Of a stretch of 64,000 nucleotides of DNA, positions 7,186 through 15,600 are shown one piece after another. Under the pieces are notes generated by a model that was not told where the DNA came from, did no database searches, and was given only the letters and a program-made list of their open reading frames with translations. The DNA comes from Kribbella pratensis. Its GTDB lineage: Bacteria > Actinomycetota > Actinomycetes > Propionibacteriales > Kribbellaceae. Position numbers and translations under genes: made by a program. Position 1 is the first letter of the stretch. The number at the start of each line of letters is the position of its first letter. Where the stretch lies: NCBI RefSeq assembly GCF_004366075.1, contig NZ_SODU01000001.1, positions 1,398,488 to 1,462,487 on the forward strand, in the 5' to 3' direction.

Positions 7186-9545
7186 CCGGTCACGCAAGGA
7201 TCTCCATTGCTGCTTGGGGAGCGACCGTGCTCGGGTCGCTCGTGCTCACGCCGGTGTTCTCCGGGCCGTTCCTGTTCATCAGCGCGTTCCTGTGCGCGCT
7301 GGTGACCGGTGTCGGCGTCCTGTTGCAGAACCTGCGGACCCCGCGGATCGTCGTACCGATCGTCCAGCTGCTCGTGCTGATCGAGCTGCTGTCGCTGTTC
7401 TTCCTGCACAGCACGATGAAGTTCGGGCTGTTCCCGCTGAAGGCGACCGCGATCGAGTTCAACTCGCAGGTGGTCGACGCGATGGACTCGATCAACCGGT
7501 TCAGCGCGCCACTGCCCCAGGACTCGCACCTCACGCTGTTCGCCGTGTCCGTGATCTCGGCGACCGGGTTGCTGATCCACATCATCGCCGTCCAACTGCG
7601 GCAGGCCGCATGGTCCGGGTTGCTGCTGCTGATCATGTACACCGTGCCGGCCGCGACGGTGCACGGCGGGCTGCCGTGGCTACTCTTCATCCCGCCGGCG
7701 ATCGGCTACATCGTCCTGCTGTCCGCGGAAGGCCGCAGCCGGCTCAGCCGCTGGGGCCGCCGGATCTCGGGTGTCTCGCACCTCGACGCGGCCGAGCCCG
7801 TCGAGGCGTCGGCGCTCGGTCAGGCCGGCCGGCGGATCGGGCTGACCGTGGTCGCGATCGCCGCGCTGCTGCCCGCGTTGCTGCCGACGCTGCCGGAAGG
7901 TGTCATCGGCAACGGCCTGGCCGGCGGCGGGACCGGCTCCGGGATCGGCGCGAGCATCTCGTCGACCGACCCGATGCTGGACATGGGCAAGAACCTGAAA
8001 CGCGGCGAGAACGTCGTCGCGCTCACCTACAAGGGCGGCCCGACCGGCGGCACGTACCTGCGGCTGACCGCGCTCGACCTGTTCGACGGCAACACCTGGC
8101 GGATCGCGCCGCGTTCCCCCGGACACAAGCTGAACGGCGGCGAACTGACTCCGCCGCCGGGCTACACCGGCGACCTGACGAAGGTCGAGCAGTCCTCGAT
8201 GGAGATCGACGTCACCCGGACGTTCCGCTCCCAGTTCGTCCCGGTCCCGTACCCGCTGCACTCGATCTCGCTGAAGCGTGACTGGCGGTACGACGCCGGC
8301 GCGCTGGACGTGGTCTCGTCGAACGGGTCGATCGTCGGCGGCAAGAAGTACAAGCTGACGTCGTACGACCTGACGCCGACCCCGGACCAGCTGCACGACG
8401 CGATCACCACCGGCGCCCCGGACCAGTACACGAGCGTCGTACCGGGGAAGACGCCGCTGGACATCAAGCAGAAGACGTCCGAGATCACCGCCGCGGCCAA
8501 GGACAACAAGTTCGAGGCGGCCGTGCTGATCCAGAACTGGTTCCGCAGCGGCGGCGGCTTCACCTACAGCACGCAGAACTCCAAGGGCAGCGGGATGGCC
8601 GCGCTCGAGGACTTCCTGCTGAACAACAAGCAGGGGTACTGCGAGCAGTTCGCCACCGGGATGGCGCTGATGGCGCGGATCATCGGGATCCCGTCCCGGG
8701 TCGGGATCGGCTTCCTGCCCGGAACGGCCGGCAAGGACGGCGAGTTCACGGTCAAGATGCACGACATGCACGCCTGGCCGGAGCTGTACTTCCAGGGCGT
8801 CGGCTGGGTCCGGTTCGAGCCGACGCCGTCGGCGCGGGTCGCGGCCACGCCGAACTGGACGGTCGCCTCGACCGAGAACCCGACCAGCCCGACGACCGCG
8901 CCGACCAACGTGCCGACGACGCCGGGCTCCCGGGAGACCCCCGGGATCAACAGGCCGAAGAACGACCCGAACCTGCCGAGCGACAGCGGGACCGCGATCG
9001 TTGACTCCGGCAACTGGTTCACCAACGGCGGCGGCAAGGCGATCGCCGGCGGGCTCGGTGTGATCCTGCTGCTGTGCATCCCCTGGCTGGTCCGCACACT
9101 GACCCGGCGACGGCGCTTCCTGCGACCGCCGGGACGTGCCGGAGCCGAAGGGTTGTGGGCGGAGATCCGGGACACGTCGCGGGATCTGGGCCTCGACTGG
9201 TCCGACATCTCGACGCCACGGCAGACCGGCCAGTGGCTGACGTCCCAGCTGCCCGAGGACACCCGTCCGTCCGCGCGCCGCCTGGCCCGCGGGATCGAGG
9301 CGATGCGGTACGCCGGAGACACGGATCTCGAGCTGGACCTTCGCGACGACGCAACCGCCGTACGGCAAGCGCTCTGGTCGCGGGCCCGTGTCCGTCGCCG
9401 CTGGCGGGCGCGGCTGCTGCCGCCGTCCTGGCGTTGGTACCTCAGCCGAGGCACCAACGAGGCGTCCGATCTCCTGGACGAGTTCGACCTGCTCCTGGCC
9501 CGTCTCCGCTCCGGACTCCTCCCGAAGCGGGCGCGCACCAACTAG
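7182..9545 (+). CDS. TgpA-type membrane transglutaminase-like protein
   Basis: The 787-residue protein combines an N-terminal block of membrane helices (about residues 1-200, DUF3488-like), an extracytoplasmic transglutaminase core and a C-terminal helix at about 620-640 followed by a DUF4129-like cytoplasmic tail. The core shows Cys487 in GYCEQFATGMALMARIIG and His530 in HDMHAWPELYF, two members of the Cys-His-Asp triad. A Pro/Thr-rich linker follows (about 565-610). Such proteins accompany MoxR and DUF58 and are thought to modify envelope proteins or peptidoglycan; the substrate is unknown. The stop TAG overlaps that of the convergent GNAT gene in the palindrome CTAG. Confidence 0.9.
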   Translation: MTGHARISIAAWGATVLGSLVLTPVFSGPFLFISAFLCALVTGVGVLLQNLRTPRIVVPIVQLLVLIELLSLFFLHSTMKFGLFPLKATAIEFNSQVVDAMDSINRFSAPLPQDSHLTLFAVSVISATGLLIHIIAVQLRQAAWSGLLLLIMYTVPAATVHGGLPWLLFIPPAIGYIVLLSAEGRSRLSRWGRRISGVSHLDAAEPVEASALGQAGRRIGLTVVAIAALLPALLPTLPEGVIGNGLAGGGTGSGIGASISSTDPMLDMGKNLKRGENVVALTYKGGPTGGTYLRLTALDLFDGNTWRIAPRSPGHKLNGGELTPPPGYTGDLTKVEQSSMEIDVTRTFRSQFVPVPYPLHSISLKRDWRYDAGALDVVSSNGSIVGGKKYKLTSYDLTPTPDQLHDAITTGAPDQYTSVVPGKTPLDIKQKTSEITAAAKDNKFEAAVLIQNWFRSGGGFTYSTQNSKGSGMAALEDFLLNNKQGYCEQFATGMALMARIIGIPSRVGIGFLPGTAGKDGEFTVKMHDMHAWPELYFQGVGWVRFEPTPSARVAATPNWTVASTENPTSPTTAPTNVPTTPGSRETPGINRPKNDPNLPSDSGTAIVDSGNWFTNGGGKAIAGGLGVILLLCIPWLVRTLTRRRRFLRPPGRAGAEGLWAEIRDTSRDLGLDWSDISTPRQTGQWLTSQLPEDTRPSARRLARGIEAMRYAGDTDLELDLRDDATAVRQALWSRARVRRRWRARLLPPSWRWYLSRGTNEASDLLDEFDLLLARLRSGLLPKRARTN

Positions 9546-9979
9546 CTGAGCGGGATCTGGTAGAGGATGAATCCCCGGTTCTCGGCCACCTGGTCGTAGA
9601 GCCGGCGGGCTGTGGCGTTGGACTCGTGCGTCGACCAGTAGACGCGCCCGCACGCACGCTCGCGGGCCCACTCGGTGACGGCGTCGATGAGCGCTCGCGC
9701 CGCACCGCGACCGCGGGCCTCCGGCGCCGTGAACAGATCTTGCAGATAGCAGGAGTCGGGCGCCGTCGTACTCGCGTGGGTCAGGAAGTGCACGATCCCG
9801 ACCAGCTTTCCGTCCAGGCGTGCCCCGAGCGCGTGTACCTCCTCGTCACGCTCGAACCTGGTCCACGCGTGCTCGAAGAACTCGTCCGGCATCGTGCGGC
9901 CGTAGAACTCGTTGTAGCCGGCGAACAAGGTCTGCCAGACGTCGCGGTCAGCCTGCTCGAGGCGTCCGATGGTGAGCAT
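9542..9979 (-). CDS. GNAT family N-acetyltransferase
   Basis: The 145-residue protein has the GNAT fold: the acetyl-CoA-binding loop ARGRGAARALID at about residues 91-102, preceded by the strand CYLQDLFTAPEARG, and a C-terminal YWSTHESNATARRLYDQ with the usual Asn-x-x-Ala-x-x-Leu-Tyr pattern. It would transfer an acetyl group from acetyl-CoA to an unidentified amine. It is convergent with the transglutaminase gene and monocistronic. Confidence 0.85.
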   Translation of the reverse strand: MLTIGRLEQADRDVWQTLFAGYNEFYGRTMPDEFFEHAWTRFERDEEVHALGARLDGKLVGIVHFLTHASTTAPDSCYLQDLFTAPEARGRGAARALIDAVTEWARERACGRVYWSTHESNATARRLYDQVAENRGFILYQIPLS

Positions 9980-10023
9980 GGGAGAACAGTGCCATGCTCA
10001 CGGGGCCGGGGTGCGGTGATGGG

Positions 10024-10065
10024 ACAAAAAGAACCACACCCGCTCCACCAGGGCACGGGTGTGGT
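10024..10065 (-). terminator. Intrinsic terminator of the DUF3040 gene
   Basis: A perfect 10-bp inverted repeat (ACCACACCCG 10033-10042 and CGGGTGTGGT 10056-10065, 13-nt loop) is followed on the minus strand by CTTTTTGTCCC. It lies 21 bp past the DUF3040 stop. It is a textbook rho-independent terminator, which is uncommon in such GC-rich DNA. Confidence 0.8.
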
Positions 10066-10085
10066 CGAAGATCAGGGTCGCGCGC

Positions 10086-10487
10086 TCAGAGATCCTCGTC
10101 GCGGCGGCGGCGCCAGCGGTCTTCCATGCGCTCCATGAAGCTGCCGGACGAGTCGTGTTTCGTCCGGTGCCGTTTGGTCGGCGGAGGCGGCGGGATGTCG
10201 TCGGACTCTCCCGCGTTGCTGATCCGCTTCATGCTCAGCGCCGCGATGTACAGGCAAGCCACCATCATCACGAAGCCAATGACCCCGATGATGGTGTTGG
10301 GGATGATCGCACCGGTCATCAGCACCACGATGCCCAGCACGAATCCAACGCCGGCAAGCACTGCCCGGCGCTTGTAGTACAAGCGCACATTGGTCCCACG
10401 CATGGCGGAAACGAACTTCGGGTCTTCCGCAGCAAGGGCACGTTCGAGCTGCTCGAACTGGCGCTGCTCTTCTTCCGAGAGGGGCAC
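10086..10487 (-). CDS. DUF3040 domain-containing membrane protein
   Basis: The 133-residue product starts VPLSEEEQRQFEQLERALAAEDPKF, the DUF3040 signature of actinobacteria. Two membrane helices follow (about residues 40-60 and 62-82) and then a charged cytoplasmic tail rich in Arg and Asp with a PPPPP stretch. GTG 10487 is preferred because GGAGGG lies seven bases upstream; an ATG at 10502 gives five more residues. No molecular function is established. The family often lies near the dcw cluster and moxR genes, as here. Confidence 0.85.
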   Translation of the reverse strand: MPLSEEEQRQFEQLERALAAEDPKFVSAMRGTNVRLYYKRRAVLAGVGFVLGIVVLMTGAIIPNTIIGVIGFVMMVACLYIAALSMKRISNAGESDDIPPPPPTKRHRTKHDSSGSFMERMEDRWRRRRDEDL

Positions 10488-10744
10488 CGTCGATCCCTCC
10501 ATGATGAGCGCGATCTCGATAGGCCGCCTCCAGTCTAGGCCGCGCCCGCGTCACACGAAACCCTGACCGGCTGTCCAGCGCGTCACGGTCCGGCAACTGC
10601 CCCGGCCAGGCCGGTCCCAAACCTGTGTCCTTCGGCGTGTCGTTCACAGCCGGTTGACGACAACCACCCCGCTGACCGTGCCGGAGGTAGCCTGCTCGTC
10701 ACCCTCCGTCGCGAGGTCTCAGGCCGGCGCAACTGCCCGCGGGC

Positions 10745-11518
10745 TCAGCGCGTCGCGAGAATGTGCAGCTGCGTCGCCAGCGCGCGGAACGCCGGATGCC
10801 GGCTCGCGGCCCGCTCGAGCTCGGCCAGCGAATCGGCGGCCCCCGGTTCGGAGTCGACGAACGCGGACGGCACCAGATCGGCGAAGGTCCGCACGCCGTG
10901 CACGGTATGTACCAGGAACCCGGCATCCGCCAGCTGCGCCGTGATCCCGGCCTCGTCGAACCGCCGCGGCATCGGGTCGGTCGCGCCCCAGCGCCCGTCC
11001 GGATCCTGCAGTGCGATCCGCGCCTCGGCCAGGTGACCGGCCAGCGCCCGGGCCAGGACGACCGCGTTGCGCTGGGCAACCAGCAGACTCAGTACGCCGC
11101 CTTCGCGCAGCACCGACGCCATCGCCTGCAGCGCCTGGACCGGGTCGTCGACGACCTCGAGAACTCCATGGCACAAGACGGCGTCCGCGCTCGACTCCCC
11201 CGCCAGCCCGGGGAGCTCGGCCGCATCGCCCTGGACGCCGCGAACCAGCTCACTCACGCCTTCGTCCCGGGCGCGGCGCTCCAGCGAGGCCAGCGCGTCC
11301 GGGCTCGGGTCGACCACCGTCACCCGGTGCCCCTCGACCGCCAACGGAACCGCGAACCCGCCGGTGCCGCCACCCAGGTCGACGATGTCCAGTCCAGCAC
11401 GGTCCTGTCCAGCACGGTCCGGTCCAGGGGCGGGATCGGTCCGTTCGCGTGCCGCCAGCGCGACCCGCAGCGCCTCGCCCACCAACGCCGTCCGCACGCT
11501 GCGCCGCCGCCGATCCAC
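10745..11518 (-). CDS. Class I SAM-dependent methyltransferase
   Basis: This protein of about 257 residues has the SAM-binding motif I IVDLGGGTGGFAVPLA, motif II VTVVDPSPDALASLE and a motif IV-like DAVLCHGVLEVV. The substrate is not predictable. GTG 11518 lies six bases after GGAGGG; an overlapping ATG at 11521 and one at 11554 are alternatives. A short duplication (DRAGQDRAG) just before motif I comes from a tandem repeat at about 11391-11425 and probably forms a flexible loop. It is monocistronic, with 227 bp to the DUF3040 gene downstream. Confidence 0.85.
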   Translation of the reverse strand: MDRRRRSVRTALVGEALRVALAARERTDPAPGPDRAGQDRAGLDIVDLGGGTGGFAVPLAVEGHRVTVVDPSPDALASLERRARDEGVSELVRGVQGDAAELPGLAGESSADAVLCHGVLEVVDDPVQALQAMASVLREGGVLSLLVAQRNAVVLARALAGHLAEARIALQDPDGRWGATDPMPRRFDEAGITAQLADAGFLVHTVHGVRTFADLVPSAFVDSEPGAADSLAELERAASRHPAFRALATQLHILATR

Positions 11519-11693
11519 CATCAACCCTCCAGCCGGTCCCCCATCACCACCCACCGCGCCACACCCTACTTCCCTCCCGCCCGGTCCATCCCGCCGACCG
11601 TCGTAAGCAGTTCATAAGTCCCGGGATCTGTCCCTGGAGGCGCGATCGGCGCACTCTCGGTTCAAGGGGACAGCCGATCACCAGGGAGGGATC

Positions 11694-12053
11694 ATGGCCA
11701 TCTTCAGCAAGTCGTTCGACGAGCCGGACGAGCAACGTTCACCGGACAAGACGAGCGTCGACGTCGTCAAACTGCCGGGTGCGAGTGTCGCCCGGATCAC
11801 CTTCCAGCCCGGCTGGCGCTGGTCCGAGTGCATCCGTCCGGTCATCGGCGGCGACTCGTGCCAGGTCCGCCACGTCGGAACCCTGCTGTCGGGCGAGATG
11901 GAGGTCGTCCACGACGACGGCACCAAGGCGAACCTGGTGCCGGGCGTCGCCTATGTGATCGAACCAGGACACGACGCCTGGGTCGTCGGCAACGATCCGG
12001 CGGTCAGCCTCGAGTTCGAGTCGCTCGCGGCGGAGACGTACGCCAAGGCCTGA
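11694..12053 (+). CDS. Cupin domain protein
   Basis: This is a small single-domain cupin of 119 residues. The strands run from KLPGASVARITFQPGWRWSE through VGTLLSGEMEVVHDDG (cupin motif 1-like, with most metal-binding His absent) to VIEPGHDAWVVGNDPAVSLE (motif 2-like). The weak metal site suggests a binding or sensor role rather than a dioxygenase, which is inference. The start ATG has GGGAGGG six bases upstream. It is monocistronic and ends at a strong hairpin shared with the convergent gene. Confidence 0.75.
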   Translation: MAIFSKSFDEPDEQRSPDKTSVDVVKLPGASVARITFQPGWRWSECIRPVIGGDSCQVRHVGTLLSGEMEVVHDDGTKANLVPGVAYVIEPGHDAWVVGNDPAVSLEFESLAAETYAKA

Positions 12054-12070
12054 CCCGCCGGCCGATCCGG

Positions 12071-12104
12071 CTGAGGCAGCAACCGGAGGGAGCTGCTGCC
12101 TCAG
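12071..12104. terminator. Bidirectional hairpin between convergent genes
   Basis: A perfect 11-bp inverted repeat (CTGAGGCAGCA 12071-12081 and TGCTGCCTCAG 12094-12104) with a 12-nt loop starts 18 bp after the cupin stop and overlaps the stop codon of the convergent DUF480 gene. No T-tract is present on either side; it probably acts as a shared terminator or 3'-end stabiliser. Confidence 0.6.
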
Positions 12105-13315
12105 GACGGGGTGCGGGCGATGACGTACAGGCGGCGGGTCGTTTCGGCGCGGGTGGCGATCGGGCCGCGCAGGTACCACTCGGTGTCGATGAGGCCGGCG
12201 CCTTCGACAACACTCACGATGTACGCCGGGTCGTGCAGGACGTAGTCGAGATTGACCTCGTGACCGAGCAGCTCGTCGACGTGACTGATCTCGTCGCCGG
12301 CATGCAGCGCGAGCACCAGCCAGCCGCCCGGGTCGAGCGGCCGTGTCAGCGCCGAGATCGCCTCGGGGAGCTCGGATGCGGCCAAGTGGATGAGCGAGTA
12401 CCAGCCGAGGACCGCCGCCCAGCCGGAGCTCGCCGGCGGCCGGCCGAGGCGTCGCAGGTCGCCGACCTCGAACCTCAGGTGCGGAAAGCGCCGACGAGCC
12501 TCGGCAACCATCTCCGGCGACAGGTCGACGCCGGTGGCGTCCGCGTCCCGGTCGGCGAGGTACGCCGTGACGTGCCCCGGACCCGAGCCGACCTCGACGA
12601 CCGGGCGACCGTTGGCGTGGGCAATCACCCGGTCGAGCAGCCAGCGTTCGAACGGCAACGCGTCGAGCTCGTCCAGCAACTCGTCCGCGTACGTCGCAGC
12701 AACAGCGTCGTACGCCGAACGCACGCGGGCGTCACGCTCGTCCGCACCGTCGGCGATGACCGTGTCCCGGTCGACGCTCTCGACGACAGCGGCGGCCGCC
12801 TCCGCCTCGGGCACGGGGCCGAGGAGGTGGACCCAGCGGCGATCGTGCTGTCCGACGCGACGTTCGAGTTCGCGTACCAGCGGTTCGGGGCGCGCAGCCA
12901 TCCGTCGCAGGCACGCTTCGACATCGCTCCGGTCCTCGAACTTGTACAGCCGCTCGGTCCGCGTCCGCAGTTCGCCCGGCGCCTGGGCACCGCGCAGCAG
13001 CAACACCGTGATGAGCGCCCGCTCGTCCTCCTCGAGCTCGAGCTTCTCGTCGAGGATCTGGTGGTACTTCAAGGTCCGCCGGCCTACGTCTGCCCAGACG
13101 ATCCGCAACAGCTCCCGATCGCGCAGCGCCCGTGCGGTCCGCTCCACGGTGCCCTGGTCGTAGTCGACGACCGGATCCCGGTTGCTGGTCTGATTGCAGG
13201 CCGTCCGCAACGCGTTCGCCGTCAACGGGTACGACGCCGGCACCGTGGTCTGCTTCTCCAGCAAGCTCCCGAGAACCCGCTGCTCCTCGACATCCAACAC
13301 CGGAAGTCCACTCAC
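12101..13315 (-). CDS. Fusion protein: DUF480 (YceH-like) domain plus SAM methyltransferase
   Basis: The 404-residue protein has two unrelated halves. Residues 1-190 match the YceH/DUF480 double winged-helix family (VEEQRVLGSLLEKQTTVPASYPLTANAL and ACNQTSNRDPVVDYD). Residues 200-404 are a class I methyltransferase (VVEVGSGPGHVTAYLADR, ATGVDLSPEMVAEARRRFP). The GTG start is preceded by TAAGGT seven bases upstream, suggesting a leaderless mRNA. YceH has no established biochemical role; fusion to a methyltransferase could indicate a DNA- or RNA-guided modification enzyme, which is speculation. Confidence 0.85.
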   Translation of the reverse strand: MSGLPVLDVEEQRVLGSLLEKQTTVPASYPLTANALRTACNQTSNRDPVVDYDQGTVERTARALRDRELLRIVWADVGRRTLKYHQILDEKLELEEDERALITVLLLRGAQAPGELRTRTERLYKFEDRSDVEACLRRMAARPEPLVRELERRVGQHDRRWVHLLGPVPEAEAAAAVVESVDRDTVIADGADERDARVRSAYDAVAATYADELLDELDALPFERWLLDRVIAHANGRPVVEVGSGPGHVTAYLADRDADATGVDLSPEMVAEARRRFPHLRFEVGDLRRLGRPPASSGWAAVLGWYSLIHLAASELPEAISALTRPLDPGGWLVLALHAGDEISHVDELLGHEVNLDYVLHDPAYIVSVVEGAGLIDTEWYLRGPIATRAETTRRLYVIARTPS

Positions 13316-13378
13316 CCCGCCGACCTTAGACGCTGTCCGGCCGACCTTTGAACACCTTTCTGAACAGCTTTTGGTGAC

Positions 13379-13651
13379 TCAGCCGGGTTGGTAGGTCTCG
13401 GGGAGGGTCAGGGGTTCGAAGGCGGTGCCGTTGCAGGTGGGGCACAGAAAGTCCGCTCGGATGCCGGACCGGTCCTCGGACTGGATGCCGGAGCCGGCGC
13501 ACTGCGTGCACAGGCCGTCGTGCCAGGCGTCGCCGGACAGCGCCTGGTGAGGTCGGGGGTAATGCGTGTCCGGCAGGTAGCACTCGGCGCCGGTGAGGGC
13601 GTGGACGCGACCACACAGGTCCTTGCCCAGACCTCTCGATGGTTCGCTCAC
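13379..13651 (-). CDS. Small DnaJ-type zinc-finger protein
   Basis: This 90-residue protein has two CxxC units resembling DnaJ Cys-rich repeats (CTQCAGSG and CPTCNGTAF) separated by about 17 residues, expected to bind one zinc ion. Two more Cys occur in the N-terminal half (LCGRVH, ECYLP). It starts at GTG 13651 with GAGGAG nine bases upstream. It lies 31 bp downstream of the HEPN gene and may belong to the same SOS-controlled transcript; its function is unknown. Confidence 0.6.
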   Translation of the reverse strand: MSEPSRGLGKDLCGRVHALTGAECYLPDTHYPRPHQALSGDAWHDGLCTQCAGSGIQSEDRSGIRADFLCPTCNGTAFEPLTLPETYQPG

Positions 13652-13682
13652 TGTCGGGATCTCCTCACAGCATGGGTGGGAT

Positions 13683-14156
13683 CTAGCTGGCTTGCATCCA
13701 GGGCTGGGTCAGGACGGACTGAGGGTCGGTGGTCGCGGTGAGCACCGGGGTGGTGGAGAGGCGCAGGCTGGCTTCCACCTGGGTGTAGAACGTGTCGACG
13801 GCGCGCACCAGGTCGTCCGCCTCGCGGGTGCTGACGGCGCGCACCAGGCCGGCCTCGGCGGCGGCACGCTGGGCGGCGCCGGCGGCGAAGAACGTGGCCC
13901 ATTCGCCGAACTCGGGCGCGACCTCCGCCAGCAGCACCCAGGCGTTGCGCTGGATCCTGCGGCGGCTGCTCGAGCGGACCGGACGGGCGCGGACAGCGAG
14001 CACCGCGGCCGCGACCCGGAGCGCCGCGACATGCGCGCTCGAGTAGCGGATCAGGTGGTCGGTGGTCTCCGTTGCCTCGGCCAGGGCGGCGCGGGCACGG
14101 GACAGCTCTCGGCTGGCCGCGCCGGCCGCGGCCGGCGATACCGGTGAAACAGTCAT
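13683..14156 (-). CDS. SAV_6107-type HEPN domain protein
   Basis: The 157-residue all-alpha protein starts MTVSPVSPAAAG and continues with long Ala/Arg-rich helices (ARAALAEATETTDHLIRYSSAH; NAWVLLAEVAPEFGEWATFFAAGA). It matches my memory of the SAV_6107 HEPN family that accompanies DUF6504 in actinobacteria. RYSSAH (residues 37-42) fits the Rx4H pattern of HEPN nucleases, but it sits early in the protein, so catalysis is uncertain. The ATG overlaps the DUF6504 stop (ATGA), so both are translated from one mRNA driven from the LexA box at 14896. Confidence 0.7.
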   Translation of the reverse strand: MTVSPVSPAAAGAASRELSRARAALAEATETTDHLIRYSSAHVAALRVAAAVLAVRARPVRSSSRRRIQRNAWVLLAEVAPEFGEWATFFAAGAAQRAAAEAGLVRAVSTREADDLVRAVDTFYTQVEASLRLSTTPVLTATTDPQSVLTQPWMQAS

Positions 14157-14662
14157 CGGTCGCTCACCCTTTCCAGTTGCCAACGACCCGAGACCGGGTC
14201 GTGGGCGAGATCGAACATCTCCTGCCGCCCGTACCTTCCGCAGCCGGCCTCGACGCGGAAGACCGCTCGCTCCGGTCCCCACTCCGCGTCCAGCACGCCG
14301 ACCGCTGCCGGGGTCCTGCCGTCCGGTGCGGGGAGCGTGGCAGCGGCGCGCGAACGGGGGGTGGCCGCCGCTGCCACGCCGGCTGTGTGCGTCCGGGCCG
14401 GACGAGACGTCGTACGGGCCGCCGAGCACGCCTCGGCGACGGTGGCCGCATCGATCCGCGCGAGCGAACCGGCGTGGGCGCGGGGGTCGTGAATCTGGCC
14501 GGTGCCGATGACGCCGCGCTCCCACCAGGCGGCGGTCTCGGTCCACTGGGACCTGAGCGCGCGGACCCGCCAGAGCCGGCCGCGCCAGAGGAACTGGTCG
14601 GGGGTCTGCACACCGTCCACGGGCACCGTGTGCACCTCGACGGCGTCGTCGAACTCCCACAT
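14153..14662 (-). CDS. DUF6504 family protein
   Basis: The 169-residue protein starts MWEFDDAVEVHTVPVDG; VDGVQTPDQFLWRGRLWRVRALRSQW is the recognisable DUF6504-like region, and the end (FDLAHDPVSGRWQLERV) is conserved. In actinobacteria this family lies near Y-family polymerase or DnaE2 mutasome genes and the SAV_6107 HEPN gene; no polymerase gene is present here. ATG 14662 was chosen because AGGAGG lies nine bases upstream; upstream in-frame sequence is Arg/Ser-rich and does not look coding. A perfect LexA box lies 234 bp upstream. Confidence 0.7.
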   Translation of the reverse strand: MWEFDDAVEVHTVPVDGVQTPDQFLWRGRLWRVRALRSQWTETAAWWERGVIGTGQIHDPRAHAGSLARIDAATVAEACSAARTTSRPARTHTAGVAAAATPRSRAAATLPAPDGRTPAAVGVLDAEWGPERAVFRVEAGCGRYGRQEMFDLAHDPVSGRWQLERVSDR

Positions 14663-15026
14663 GCTCCATCGCCTCCTGTTCGTCCCCGGCGCTGCTTCAG
14701 ATCTGGCTCTGCGTCGAGGACCGGGCCCCGAGTCGGCGGCCCGGCGGGTGGACACGGGGTGGGGGTCGAGGACCACCCCGGTGCCCGGCCCGCCGGGACC
14801 ACCGGATTCCGATGCGGCCGCAACTCCGCACCGGAGCCGTTCAGCTGTCCGGCTCACCTCGGTCCGGCCTCCCGACGAAACCGGGACCGAGGCAATCGAA
14901 CATCTGTTCGAACAATGGAAGCGTAGCGCCGCCCGCCGACAGTCGTCAACGGTCCGTAACCTCGGCGCGTCGCCGCGGCAGGGCTCCGGCCGCCAGACTG
15001 GAAGCACCGAGGCGAAGGGACGCACG
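14663..15026. other. Divergent control region between DUF6504 and DM13 genes
   Basis: This 364-bp gap contains no convincing gene. Its central feature is the SOS box at 14896-14911. On the minus strand TACGCT lies just upstream of the box and could be a -10 element, which would leave a leader of about 230 nt before DUF6504. The DM13 start lies 116 bp from the box on the other strand. Confidence 0.5.
14896..14911. promoter_or_regulatory. LexA (SOS) box
   Basis: TCGAACATCTGTTCGA is a perfect match to the Gram-positive/actinobacterial LexA consensus TCGAAC-N4-GTTCGA. It lies in the divergent region between the DUF6504-HEPN pair and the DM13 gene and could control either. The DUF6504 side is favoured because related genes are linked to DNA damage responses. 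I saw no other such box in the window. Confidence 0.8.
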
Positions 15027-15590
15027 ATGCGGAAACGGACAGCCGGAATCGCCGCGGCGGCGGTCGCCGTCGTGGTGGCAGCGGTCGCGCTGCCGCTCTT
15101 CCAGCCGTGGCGGCTCGCCACCGACAAGGTCGTCGACGAGGCGGTGCCCGGCGCTGTTCCGATCTCCACGACTTCATCGTCGACGACGCCACCGACAGTT
15201 TCCGTCGAGCCGGAGCAACCGACGTCGCAACCGCGGCCGCGGCCGAAGGTGCTCCTGACCGGGAAGCTGATCACGCACGAACACCGGACGTCCGGCACGG
15301 TCGCCGTGCTCGCTCTCCCCGACGGCAGCCGCATCCTCCGGCTCGAGAACCTCGACACCTCCGACGGCCCGGACCTCAAGGTCTGGCTGAGCGACGCCGG
15401 GGTCGTTCCGGGCCGCGCGGGCTGGCACGTCTTCGACGACGGCAAGTACCGCAGTCTGGGCAGCCTCAAGGGCAACCACGGCAACCAGAACTACGTGATC
15501 CCCCGCGACCTCGAGCTGGGGAGCTTCCGCAGCGTCGCGATCTGGTGCGACCGTTTCAACGTTTCGTTCGGCGCCGCCGCCCTCGCATAA
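15027..15590 (+). CDS. Secreted or membrane-anchored DM13 domain protein
   Basis: The 187-residue protein has an N-terminal signal anchor (MRKRTAGIAAAAVAVVVAAVALPL) and a Ser/Thr/Pro-rich linker (about 45-75). The DM13 domain follows: LENLDTSDGPDLKVWLSDAG, SLKGNHGNQNYVIPRDLELG and AIWCDRFNVSFGAAAL. DM13 domains carry a conserved Cys and are proposed electron-transfer or redox modules outside the cell. ATG 15027 has GAAGGGA upstream. The stop codon TAA is itself part of the -10 hexamer of the next gene. Confidence 0.82.
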   Translation: MRKRTAGIAAAAVAVVVAAVALPLFQPWRLATDKVVDEAVPGAVPISTTSSSTTPPTVSVEPEQPTSQPRPRPKVLLTGKLITHEHRTSGTVAVLALPDGSRILRLENLDTSDGPDLKVWLSDAGVVPGRAGWHVFDDGKYRSLGSLKGNHGNQNYVIPRDLELGSFRSVAIWCDRFNVSFGAAALA

Positions 15591-15600
15591 GCTCAGATCC

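Noticed and set aside
13411..13425. GGTTCGAA-like T-loop suggesting a tRNA
   Set aside because: It lies inside the zinc-finger coding sequence and no cloverleaf stems can be formed around it. No other tRNA-like segment was seen.
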